A stretch of DNA of 64,000 nt from Craterostigma plantagineum (Eukaryota; Streptophyta; Magnoliopsida; Lamiales; Linderniaceae), in contig JAPQWV010000305.1 of assembly GCA_027422505.1 (NCBI GenBank), forward strand, positions 310,001 to 374,000. The letters are read 5' to 3'. This document shows positions 44,041-55,345 of the stretch, in pieces (within the stretch, counting starts at the first letter, position 1; every line of letters begins with the position of its first letter). The position numbers were made by a program, and so were the translations under genes. The notes under the pieces are model-generated. The model was given only the letters and a program-made list of their open reading frames with translations, was not told the DNA's origin and made no database searches.

Positions 44041-45925
44041 ATACAAACAAGAAAGAAAAACAATCTGCAGAAAATAAAGCAGGAGTCAACGTATTATTCT
44101 ACAAGCACAAATAAGGACTTTAACAAATTGGCTTGGCTCCCACTATTTTTCTCAAAATCCCATTCTCCCGATAGAGATTTCGGAAACCTCGTTGATGGTT
44201 TCATAGTGGAGTTGATCTCCCCGCTCCGTAGAAATGAGCCTCAACCTAACAGTTTGTTGGCCCATTACTCGGACGGCGCCGTGTCCCACACGAATCCAGA
44301 AATGACCTCGTGTCTCACACGAGTCCATCTTAGGAGTGTTTCAACAACTTTGTCTCCGGTCAGGAACCCTCACCCTAACAGGAATAATTGGGAAATAACC
44401 GTCTAAGTGTAACCTATCAACGTCTGGCTCAATCCTAACATTTAGAAATTCCCGCCTGTAGATAACTCTTTATAAGGCGTGAATATATTTCGGAGAGCGG
44501 CATTTAGACAGTCACCCAAAATATCCACGTCGAGAGTAAAATGTTTGGTGCCGATAAATCGGAACAAACCACACATACACCCAAGTCGTTTCGATAATGA
44601 GCTTGACTTTATTGTCTTAACGCACCCGAACCAACTACGACAAGAGCGAGATGATTGGCGCCGATAACTCGAACAAACCGCACACGACACTCAAGCCGCA
44701 ATGGTTTCAAACTTGATACAAGACAGGAACCTCGTCCCTTTACCCACTTAGTATTTTGTCCAACCGGGAGAATTCATCTCACATACATTTAAGCACTTAA
44801 CACGCATGTAACGTCAAACAAACATGCAAGTTTCTGCGGTTAACCTAGTTTGCCTATAAGACCGTCTGCGTGAACTATTTCTACTCTACTACATTTATTT
44901 TTATAAAATTTCATCTCTTTTCTTCGGCTTCACACTATGTTCTCGAACGACTTCTAAGTCTTCGAGCGGCCTTCTCGTGGACCTGTGTCGTACTCGTACA
45001 ACCATCATACTTAAAACTAATTTTCTGAAAATTAACTAAAGTACAAAACGGGGGGATCAACTGTCCCGGACAACCCGTATAAGATCAAATAAAATACAAA
45101 CCGGGGGGGACCTTGTCACCCTTAACATATCACCCGAAAATAGAGCCTAAGTCCACGCCAACGTCTTAATACGTGTCATACATACATGCATACAACATAA
45201 ATACGTTCGCGATAACAGAAACGCTCAAAGAAACCGAAACGAAATTTAGGCTAGTCCTAGACTTACGGGCCCAATAGGGTTTTTAATTGGGCCTAAACTA
45301 TTTAGATTGATTATGATTAGAATTGGACCAACACCCTTGTCAGCCCATCGGGAAATTCGAAATAACCCGAAACTCAAAAAATAGTGCCACCGGCCCTCGT
45401 CGCTACTTAATCGGAGTCATACTTCGCCGTCACCGGAGTTCATACCCGATCGGTTGAACGTCACAGTCCCGATAAAGTAAATACGTAATATAACGCACGA
45501 CTAGGGGTAGCAGTTCATTTTTTAGCTTTCGGCGAGTCCCTCAACTCGAATTGAAAGTCGTTGACATCAAGGCTTCACCACGACTCAACAAACCTCTCTA
45601 TTCTCGTAACCGGGGTCACTGAAAATTTTCAACCACATAAAGATTTACGACGACGACCAAAGATCCTAGATCATGCCATCTACGTAAATAATACCTTGAA
45701 CTTATGAACTAGCGTCAAGTTATGAACCGTGGCAAGACTCCCACTAGGGTTTTATCTCCACGTCGCTACGCTACGTCAGAGCAATCGCAACTAGCGACCT
45801 CCAATCAAGCGAGCACTCAGTTTGCAAACTCGAAGTAAGTACAACTCATGCTATGACGCTTGAGCAACTCAGTGACTTGCACAACCGGTTCTTGTTTATG
45901 TCATTTCTTAGAACCGAGCCTATGT
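44041..45925 (-). other. Copia 5' leader region
   Basis: About 1.9 kb between primer site and gag, unusually long for a copia element. Two imperfect direct repeats with a GCCGATAA-(A/C)TCGGAACAAACC-like core lie near 44550 and 44658. I see no coding feature. Confidence 0.55.
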
Positions 45926-45936
45926 CTCTGATACCA
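45926..45936 (-). other. Copia primer-binding site
   Basis: Read on the minus strand, TGGTATCAGAG lies one base inside the 5' LTR, complementary to initiator Met tRNA. Confidence 0.88.
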
Positions 45937-45937
45937 C

Positions 45938-48028
45938 TGTCGGGAAACCCCGAGTGACCCGAAGCCTTGCCCCGGACACAGCTGAATTTTAAAAATTTTT
46001 CCCAGGTTCCCCATACGGTTTCCCTAGGATACTCGGTTAAATAAAGAAAACGCATGTAAACACGTATAAGGTATAAGGATCTTACCCTCATCGCGAAGAT
46101 CCTTAGTCTCGTAGCTCACGAATCGTGCCGAAGAGAGTCACACCGACCCCCGTGATGTGCCGTAAACCTACACCACCCCAAAGGATGGCTATGGTGTGGA
46201 GTATTGTGTATAGATGTGTATTTGTATGTGTGATTTCAAAAACTCACAAACACTTAGGGTTTTCTTAAAGATCACCCTAAATGCTCTAGCTTCTCTCTAA
46301 AATCTCTAAGATAGTCTGAGAAAGAGCATGGAATCATACTTAGACGAAATTAACTCAAAGCCTAATAATAAAATTCCATTTTCAACCTTGAAAATGATTT
46401 TAACCTTAATTAAATGAGATCATATCCTACATGACTCATTTCTTGTTTGATTCCTTTGAATTATGTCATCTAATGACTAGACATTGTCCCACAAGTCTAA
46501 CAAAAGAACAAGGAATGAAATTGGATTTGGATCAAATTTGACCAAAAAACTGTCGGTCACGACCTCTGACAGCAGCCTTCACGGCCTGGGTAAGTCCGGG
46601 CCGTGACACTGTCTGGGCGTAACATGAGCTCACTGCCGTGTGTCACGGTCACGTGCAACGGTTGTCACGGCCGTGACTGCCCTGACAGCTTTGTGGCAGT
46701 TTTGTATTTCTATCCGATCTTGGGGTAAACGATGTCCGATGGACTTGAAATTTAACCATAGTTAAAATACTCACCAATCTTAATTCTGACCAAAGGGATT
46801 CTCAATCGGAGGTGTAGATTGTGAGATATGAATTTTTGAAGCTGTTGCTACTTTTCAGGCGGGCTTCACAGGCGTGACGAGCCTTGCTCGTGGCTGTGAA
46901 ACCTATTTCCGGTCCATTCTTCATCGTTTCATTCCGAGAATCCAATTCCATGTAATTATAGTTTCTAAAACTTATTTTTAGCATTTTATAACGTCTCTAA
47001 GACCGTTAAACTAATTTACATCTCATATTAGTTGGGCACTGTCACAGTGATCATTTTTAAGCCCAACTCTCTTGTTTCGTCTCAACCCGGCAAGGGAGGA
47101 GTCCAAGAATTCAGTAAGCACCTAGTCAATCCTGCGGTACCGAACAGATCCCATGTTGAGTATAGACCCTTCACATATGTCCCGTTCGAGTGAGAGTCAT
47201 GGTTACGTCAAACTCACTAGACTCGCCTCTATAACTAATTCGTGACTGGCAAAATTACTAAACTCTCCACGTCCCACATGAGTCAGTTTATAGCTTCGGC
47301 CGAAGACTGTAATTTCCCGTCCCCGAATATGCATAGGACATTTATCTCGGATACTAACGACACAGTGAATCTCTCACGATAGTCTAAGGACGGCAGTTAC
47401 CCTTCGCTATCAAGATCGCATGTCGCTGCCGACCCATTTTCGTTCCTGAACAAGGGGGACCTAGCAAACTAGTGACAAGTCAAGACCCTGAAGTCAGCTC
47501 CGTCAAAGACCCTTCAGTCTAAGGTCCACGCACACTACTATAGTCAATCAATCGATCATTGACGCTACCCAGAGTAGTGATAAGGCCCATGTGGTCGTCG
47601 ATTGCGGGTCGTATCTAAGTACATGTTAATTCCCTAATTCAACTTATACCAACGTTACGACTCCCGCTTCCCAAACGAATGTTGGCACAACCATATAAGA
47701 GTCGTCAACAAATAAGTCGTAATTGACGCTCAGTCACCCTACTGAGGTCTAATAATAGCTCACCGGTGCCCCTCTCTCATCCCATAAGAATCGGTAACTA
47801 AACTCACGATATATGAGATTTATTTATTTACCGTCTCACCGGATGCCTAGTTAGACTTGATAGGAAAATAAATAATATGCCTTTTAAAGAATAAATATTA
47901 GAATATAAATTCCACTAATACGTATAATAATACATTATTCAAATACATAGCGAATAATACATCGATTATTAAATACATGCCCTATTCATTACATCCTCGA
48001 ATGGCATTCCGAGGGCACATCCCCAACA
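45938..48028 (-). repeat. Copia 5' LTR (2091 bp)
   Basis: It runs TGTCGGGAAACC to CCCCAACA in window orientation. It lacks the Athila insertion and so preserves the empty site near 47686. It has one exact GTCACGGCCGTGAC at 46664-46677. About 55 bp near 46047-46110 are absent from the other LTR. Confidence 0.92.
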
Positions 48029-48033
48029 GGTTC

Positions 48034-48480
48034 AAGTATGTTGCTATGTCCATGCTTTATAACGTTTGAGGAAGAAGCTAAAAAATGATTGTATTTGCTT
48101 AACGCCAGCATTTCAAAAAACTAGTACGGCCGAGTTTGTGACTGATCCTTGTGCTCGATCAGTAACGAGAAGTTGTAACTTGCGGGGTCGAAAATGAAAC
48201 AAAATAATACGAAAGATTAGTTCTGTGGTAAATCGTAAAGATATCTTATATACGTTTTACAGAATATGTTTATTATATACTTGAAAATTGCATATTGTAA
48301 TTACTGAAGAAACAATAAATTTAGATCAAAGTATACATTGAAATATAAGAAACGTATAGTTCTTCGTATAATTGCTAAAATATTTTCTGTACATTATTAA
48401 CATATTTATTAAATATTGTTATCAATGACAAAATGATGTAACTTAGGAATCGAAGAATACATTTAAAAAACAATAATAAG
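48034..48480. repeat. Tandem unit, copy 2, right part
   Basis: The copy resumes after the copia target duplication with AAGTATGTTGCTATGTCC, as in copy 1 near 24947. It ends at AAACAATAATAAG near 48480, where copy 3 begins. Confidence 0.82.
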
Positions 48481-49190
48481 CCGGCGACGCTGTTGTAATT
48501 CAACGGATTTTCCTACATTTCTCGAATCGATTGCTTGCAAGTGATTGTTTCGTTTTCTATTTTGGACGCACCAGTGCTCTCGAAGTATCGTCTGTGTGTC
48601 TTTTTTGAATATGTTTTATGTGAAAAATCTGTTCGTTTATGATCCTTGCTTGGTTCAAGTATGTTGATATATCCATGCTTTATTACGTTTGAGGAAGAAG
48701 CTAAAAATAATCATATTTGCTTAACGCCGACATTTCGGAAAACTAGTACGGCCGAGTTTGTGACTGATCCTTGTGCCGATCAGCGACCAGAAGTTGTAGC
48801 TTGCGGGGTCGAAAATGAAACAAAATGATACGAAAGATTAATTCTGTGGTAAATCGTAAAGATATCTTATATACGTTTTACAGAATATGTTTATTATATA
48901 CTTGAAAATTGCATATTGTAATTACTGAAGAAACAAAAAATTTAGATCAAAGTATACATTGAAATATAAGAAGCGTCTAGTTCTTCGTATAATCGCTAAA
49001 ATATTTTTCTATACATTTTTAACATATTTATTACATATTGTTATCAATGACAAAATGATACATTGTTAGTTAGAAATCGAAGAACAAATTTAAAAAACAA
49101 TAATAAGCCGTGTCTAGTCCGTGGTCTAATGTCAAAATGTCTTATATACGTTTTGTATAGATGTTTATTACATAGATGCTAATAATTCCA
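48481..49190. repeat. Tandem unit, copy 3, left-truncated
   Basis: It starts at CCGGCGACGCTGTTG, equivalent to about 24771 in copy 1, so the first about 535 bp are missing. It runs to about 49190 and lacks the Stowaway insertion. Confidence 0.8.
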
Positions 49191-49724
49191 TATTATAATC
49201 AATAATAATATTATGAGTTATAACTTTAAACAAAATAATAAAAACGATAAGCTCTTTGTAAATTTCAATGTGTCTTATATACGTTTTTCATAACATATAT
49301 TACATATATAAGAAGAAATAACACATTATAAAAGAAACATAATCATAAATTATAACGTTAAAGAGTCGAAGAATGCTTGCAAAATGACGTTTTCATGAAA
49401 TGTTTGTTTTACATATGAAAATAATATAAACATATTTTGGTTAAATTAAAATAAAATTCAAATTATTTAACATAATCTAAAATGAAAAAAATTAAATATG
49501 CGTCTTTTTACTACTACTTTAAATTGCACTAAAATCTTGATTAGGTTACTTAATCTTTTTGACATAAAATATTGGTAATATTATTTATGAACATTCATCA
49601 TGAAATATTAAATTGAAGTTAAATAATATAGAGAGAAATAACAGTAAATAAATATTTAAATAACTAAAGAATAATTTATATTAAAAATAATATTATTAAT
49701 AAGATTTCATTCGTATATGTTGAT
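49191..49724. other. AT-rich spacer
   Basis: Highly AT-rich DNA with weak resemblance to the end of the tandem unit (CTTATATACGTTTT recurs). I see no gene. Confidence 0.5.
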
Positions 49725-50589
49725 TTGGGGTGGGATCGGATCGGATATATCAGGTTTCGGGCTTTTCGGGTCGGGTACCCGAAAAAATCGGGTAGTGTAA
49801 ATCAAACCCGACCCCGACCCGATCAAAGTTCGGGTGCCCGGCAATCGGGTACCCGCGGGTCGGATCGGGTTTTCGAATTTTTTTTTTTTTTACAATGTAG
49901 TATGCTTAAATTAATTTTAATTCCTTCAACTTAAAAAATAAAGTTCAATACTATCAACAACAAATAAACTAAACAACAATAGAATAAATTAAACACCATC
50001 AAAATTCCAATCAACAATTCAACATCAACAATAAAATAAATTCAACATTAAAATAAATTATTTCAACACAATCAACAATAAAATATACTCAACCATTAAA
50101 AATAAATAATTTCAACACAATCGAAAATAAAATAAATTCAACACATAAAAAATGAATAATTTCAACACAATCAACAATAAAATAAATTCAACACGATCAA
50201 CAATAAATAATTCAACACAATCAACAATAAAATAAATTCAACACCATCGTCCATATATAAATTCAAATAGCACCATCAAGTCAAGATCAACAAGTCACGA
50301 CACAATACGATAAAATGAGCTCACAACACAAATCACGAATAAGTTCACACCATCCTAAATATTACAAAACAAAATAAGTTGTTCAACCATCAACACCTAA
50401 AGCTCCAACGTCAAATAGTAAAGAACGCTCAATTACATTTCACAAATCAATAGCTCAAAGCTACTCGAAACCCGATCCGATAATATCAAACCCGATACCT
50501 GAAAAACCCGATTTTTAAAAAAAATTCGGGTACATACCACATCGGGTCGGGTCGGATGCCCGTTACCCGAACCCGTTTACACACCCCTA
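49725..50589. mobile_element. Non-autonomous hAT element, 865 bp
   Basis: The left end TTGGGGTGGGATCGG and right end ACACACCCCTA are imperfect inverted repeats with subterminal CGGGTACCCG motifs like those of the element at 2552. The exact 8-bp duplication ATGTTGAT lies at 49717-49724 and 50590-50597. There is no transposase frame. It inserted 175 bp upstream of the bHLH start codon. Confidence 0.92.
49970..50250. repeat. Minisatellite inside the hAT element
   Basis: About six to seven imperfect repeats of ATTCAACAC-(A/C)ATCAACAATAAAATAA occur with variable spacing of roughly 35-55 bp. Confidence 0.75.
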
Positions 50590-50764
50590 ATGTTGATTCT
50601 CGAATAATTGGAATTTCGAAATATTAATAGATTTTGGTAAATCTAAGTGGAATGGGCCTAGTTTTAAAATATAGCCCAATAAATATTCAGCCCACTAAGA
50701 GGCCACTTTAGGTTTCTTTCTCTAATCATCTTCCTCTTACACGAATCTTCCACAAATAATACCA

Positions 50765-53058
50765 ATGTCGGCGCCATCAACCACCGCCCTTGTAGCGCCC
50801 GCCGCCGGGGGGTCGGTCGACCCCTCTGAGCCCCCACTGATTCCGTCGCTGTGCCTGATTCAGGTGAAGCTACGAAGTTACGTAGTAGTTTCGTTGTTGT
50901 CTCTGCTTTTTTCTTTTAATATTCTTTTCCGTCACTGCCTCGGATCATCCCCTCGGTTCCTACCATTATTTTCCAAAAAGATGAATAAAAACACATCATA
51001 GTTGTGTACAAATGCTTCTTTCTTCGTATCAGTGCATCGAACCAGTTTTGTATGATACTTTTTAGCTCGTGATTGGTTTTTTCCTGCCGCAAACTTTAGT
51101 TTCGTTCTGAATCTGTTACTATTTTATTCTAATGTATACTGCCGCAAGTTTGTATTTGACAATTCACTCACTTGAAGAATTTTTTGAAGGCTGATGACAT
51201 GGAAGGAAAGAGTTGGGACAATGCTATGATCCAGGCTGCACCAAATGCTTATGGCAGGATGCTAAATGGAATTTTTGGTGCGCCTGGAGAAGGTTTTATT
51301 ACTCAGCAACATTTAGTAACATTGCCGGAGATTTACGGCGTGCATCACGTGCCTGTGCCATCATCTCAATGGGTTAAATCCGAGCCACCACCAGAATATT
51401 ATGCTGGCTTACCTGTTGAGAATGTGTGCTCTCAAAATCAGAAGGACATGATGCCATATCATTTTCTTGCCCAAGTGCCCAGTCTTGGACTGAGGTATAC
51501 TTCACCATTGGTAAGTAGGCACTCAGCTCAGCCATCTGCAAATAATGCTTCGGGGCAAAAGAAAATTAAGAAGCCACGTGGCATTGCTATTTTTACTACT
51601 TGGATGGAAGTTCTTATTGTTTCCCTGATTTGATTACCTGAGTAGCTTATATATTATTTTGTAAATTGTGACTCTCTATCTCTATTTCAGCAGGAGGAGT
51701 ATATGAGTACTCAGAATGACGAAGAGAAGTTCATCAAATTCTCGAGTATGGAATATATGCTGGATGCTCAGGTCAGTTCTTAATCTAGTCTTGTATTGGC
51801 GACTTATCTTATTATATGGATGTTCAGTTTAGTTGCCCCTTTTTCAAATGCATATAAAAGCTCTCATGATTTCTTCTGTGAGCAGACTCAAAGTTCTGGT
51901 GGTGATTACACTTGTGCATTTCAACTTCAAACAGAGCCAAATGCTGCTGTTTCGAGCAATACGTCAAAAGCCCGTCAGAGAAGGTCAAAAGAGAAAGCTT
52001 ATGCTATCGATCGTGTAAGTGACAAGTGTTGGTCCGCGTTCGATGCGTATTTGACGAAAATAATCTGAAGAATTATCAAGTAAAAGAGGGGACAGATCTT
52101 TGTGCCTCGTGTTGCTCGGATAAGTTATATGAATAAAGCAAAGAACAGAGAGAAACCATTTCTACTCTGCCTCTTTTCAGTGTCGGAGATTGAGGATATC
52201 TCGCTGGCTAGATGCATTGCAGGAACTGCTGCCACGACAAGAAAAGGTATAATATTCATCTACATGCGAAGTATTTCTTGGTTTCTTAAACGCGGTAACT
52301 TCCACCCAAAGATGCAAATAACCTTTTTTTATTCAATGCTGATGGCTTGCTTAAAAAATTCAGATTTTAGCATCTACTTTTTTCCCAGCAGCAATTTATC
52401 CATATTGCAAGTATGAATTGGATCTAGGAAGGATATATCACCTATTAAAATTGGATCACTATGCATATGAGCTGGATTGCTCCTTAGTAGGAAGTAAATT
52501 TGCCACTTCTACCAAGCTGTCCTTTTTTTTTCTTCTGAATTTATGATTTTCTTGTGTATGTCCCTTTTTCCAGCGCAACAAAGAAGCTGTGCTTGATGCT
52601 GCCATTGAGCACGTTCAGCATCTGCAACATCAACTGAAGGTGAACTTTTGCCCTTTTTTTCCTCAGTATAACAAACAAAGATACAATCTTAATAATAACA
52701 GAAAGTGTGAACCTCAAACACGAAACCGTGTAGGATCTTTGCCGAAGTAGGTTGAGGGGCGAGACAGCTGCCGCGAGCCCTTTGTTATACATCGAGGTAA
52801 ACACAACATTGGATGGCTGTTTGTTTCATTCTCTCCTCGTATTGAACTCGCCCGCCATGGCTGCCTTTCTCTTCTCTCATCTTACAGGGACATGGACATT
52901 ATGCTGTTAGAAATCAGATGGTCTATTATGGGCCTCTCGAGGATAAGATAGGGAAGTTGATGGAGGTCAACCCTCAGGCCTTCGAAGACTTATTACAGAG
53001 CAGAGGTCTACTTATTATGCCCATGGCCTTTGCAGATGTACTCCCTCAGCAGCCATAA
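50765..53058 (+). CDS. bHLH-type transcription factor
   Basis: Eight exons join in phase with GT-AG introns: 50765-50863, 51190-51510, 51691-51771, 51886-52014, 52181-52246, 52574-52639, 52734-52796 and 52888-53058, giving 331 residues. The bHLH domain spans about residues 198-254. The basic part is QRRSKEKAYAIDRCRRLRIS, helix 1 is WLDALQELLPR and helix 2 is AVLDAAIEHVQHLQHQLK. The tail GHGHYAVRNQMVYYGPLEDK and FEDLLQSRGLLIMPMAFAD resembles the C-terminus of a plant bHLH subfamily that I cannot name with certainty. The basic region lacks the usual His and has Asp where Glu normally contacts the E-box. The start at 50765 is open and in frame; the ATG at 51199 is an alternative. It should act in the nucleus, target unknown. 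Confidence 0.88.
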
Positions 53059-54640
53059 TTATGTTATGTGACTGAGGTTAATATATCCTGTCTGTTCTTG
53101 ACAAAGGCAGAACAATACTCCCTGCCCTGACGAAACATGGTAATTGATAATCTCTTTCTGTTATGTTTATACCGTTGAGTTTTGTGTCGTTTGCAACAGT
53201 CTTTTTTTCATCTCCAATTGAAGAAGAGGAATTTTAATCTTGTCGGAAGCTTAGGTAGTCTTATGAGTTTTGTTATGTGGATTGAAGTTTTAATTGGAGC
53301 GATAGCGATGGATTTGGGACGGGACATATAGGCGTAAGGGATTAGTCCGCTGTAAATCTGTGTCGTTACATAGTCGGAAGATGCTTTGAATTCTTTTAAC
53401 AATCATAATTATTCGAGTCATGTTTTTCATTGGTTTAGTGGTATAGTGAAATAGTTAGTTTTGGATGTTTCAAATAGGGGTGTTCGTTCGGTACAAAACG
53501 AACCGAACCGAACCGTTCGGTTCGTCAAGGTCCGTAGCTGAAGAAGTCGGGGCTTGAAGTGAAACTCGAGTTCGTGCCTGAATCCTTATTAAATAATTTT
53601 TTTTCCAAGTGAGATACGAAACATAATATGAATTTATGAACTTAAATAAAGAAATACAATGAAATACTCCATCTATTTTGAAATACAAGTGGTTGTAGAC
53701 TTTAGTTTTTGTTGTTTAATACAAGTCGTTTTATTTTATTCAAGAAAAATAGCTGGAAGTGTTTACAACTTTACCTTCCATCTTAAATAAAAAAATTATA
53801 TTAATAGGATAAAATAATTAATTAAGGGTATAATAGAGATTTTGTAATATTTCTTAATATGCATGCACTTCCGACTTGTATTTCAAAACATAGAGAGAAT
53901 GTCTTATAGTTGAATGTTCATAAATACTTCAAAATAGTTATATACACTATTGTTTTGAGAAATTTTGGTTGGATTGGTTAAATAGGAATAATGACGTCAA
54001 GTTTTTTTTTTATATAAAAAAGATAAAAGTAGTATGTTTGAGCTAAATTTTAGTAAAAAGTAAAGTTTGTACTCGCTTCTGTTAACTTTAAGTCACATGT
54101 ATATAACTAACAATCTTTTGCAGTCTATTTTATTTTTTAAATGAAATTATAAACCAACTTACTAAAAAAATATTGGGCCTCCTTCCAAAGCCGGGGCCGA
54201 GGCGACCGCCTCATTGGCCTCATTGAAGCTACTGTGGCCTATTGCCAATCTTAAAAACCGAATTCCGAACCGAATTTCACGGTTCGGTATTCGTTTTACC
54301 GACGAAATGATCGAATTTTCAATTGAAAAATAATAAAAAAAAAAAGAAATTTCAGTAATATTTAAATTAATATATATTAATATAATTATAGTTATATTTT
54401 CACTATTAATATGTAAAAAATTCGGTAATTCGGTATACCGTATTTACCGAAATAAAAATCTATCCTTATCGCTGTGAGACAGACCCGACACATATCCGAC
54501 TTAACTAGGATATAGCAGGCATACTCGTCACAAGCATCAGTAGGCATATTTAAGTCACTACATTTAGGATTTGTGAAAAGGATAAGCATAAAATTTTTAT
54601 AAACCTAATTCACCCCCCTCTTAGGCACATTTATATCTTC
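53059..54640. other. Intergenic region with degenerate transposon pieces
   Basis: A hAT-like left end (TAGGGGTGTTCGTTCGG) lies at 53476, but no matching right end with a duplication is found. A degenerate Stowaway-like element lies at about 53667-53897 (CTCCATCTATTTTGAAATAC against GTATTTCAAAACATAGAGAG). A stretch near 54255-54450 carries ACCGAA-type motifs like hAT subterminal repeats. A decayed LTR of the following copia remnant may occupy the last 150 bp. Confidence 0.5.
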
Positions 54641-54643
54641 ATT

Positions 54644-54655
54644 TGGTATCAGAGC
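54644..54655 (+). other. Primer-binding site of a second copia remnant
   Basis: TGGTATCAGAGC is complementary to initiator Met tRNA and lies 46 bp before a gag-like ATG at 54702. Confidence 0.8.
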
Positions 54656-54701
54656 GGGTTACTCAAACGACGGGCCTAACAAGCGTGAGTTAAATATCTA
54701 A

Positions 54702-55345
54702 TGGCTTCTTCGAGTTTTGATGTTTTTGCAGAGGGACAACCTATTCCAGGCCACCACGCTTGAATGGAACCAACTACGCCATATGGAAAAACCGGATGAA
54801 GGAATTCCTGCTTGCTACTGACTATGATCTATGGGATATCATCACGACTGGACCTTATACCCCTAAGAAGGTGGATGGAACTCCGAAGAAAGGTTCTGAC
54901 TACGATGCAACAGACAAGCGAGGAATCTCCTTGAATGCCAAAGCAAAGAACATGATCGCCTGCGCGCTTACAAGAGCAGAATACAATCGTGTGAGTTTAT
55001 GCGAATCTGCCAAAGATATGTGGGACATGCTTCAAGTCACACATGAGGGAACCACTCGAGTTGTACAAGAAAGAATAGCCCTGCTAACCCACCAATACGA
55101 GCTGTTCAAAATGGAGGACAACGAGACTATAAGCCAGATGTACGCGAGATTCATGAACATCATCAACCAAATGTTCTCGTTGGGAAAGAAAATACCGGAT
55201 GGTGAGAAAGTGCGAAAATACTGAGATCTCTTCCGAGAGAATGGAATCCCAAAGTAACAGCCATCTACGAAGCTAAGGATCTGGACGAGTTATCTGTCTC
55301 GGAGCTGATCGGATCTCTAACTATCAGGAACCGAAACCAAAACCT
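54702..55345 (+). pseudogene. Copia gag fragment, N-terminal part
   Basis: After MASSSFDVFAEGQP a frame change near 54755 leads into the gag core LNGTNYAIWKNRMKEFLLAT, with ENYxxW-type and WDMLQVTHEGTT blocks, open to 55224. A further frame change is followed by similarity to about 55345 (LSVSELIGSLTIRNRNQN in another frame). The fragment is then cut by unrelated DNA and resumes near 58498. Confidence 0.82.

Larger units (their letters stand above)
26429..48028 (-). mobile_element. Ty1/copia LTR retrotransposon with nested Athila element
   Basis: The element runs TGTTG...CAACA between 5-bp duplications GGTTC at 26424-26428 and 48029-48033. Its coding order on the minus strand is gag, protease, integrase, then reverse transcriptase and RNase H, which defines Ty1/copia. 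LTRs are about 2.1 kb, long for this superfamily. The primer site matches initiator Met tRNA (TGGTATCAGAG). The 3' LTR (left) is split by Athila at 28179-39852. Coding frames are broken, and the LTR pair differs at many positions plus two indels near 46047-46110 and 27602-27645, so the insertion is older than Athila. Confidence 0.93.
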
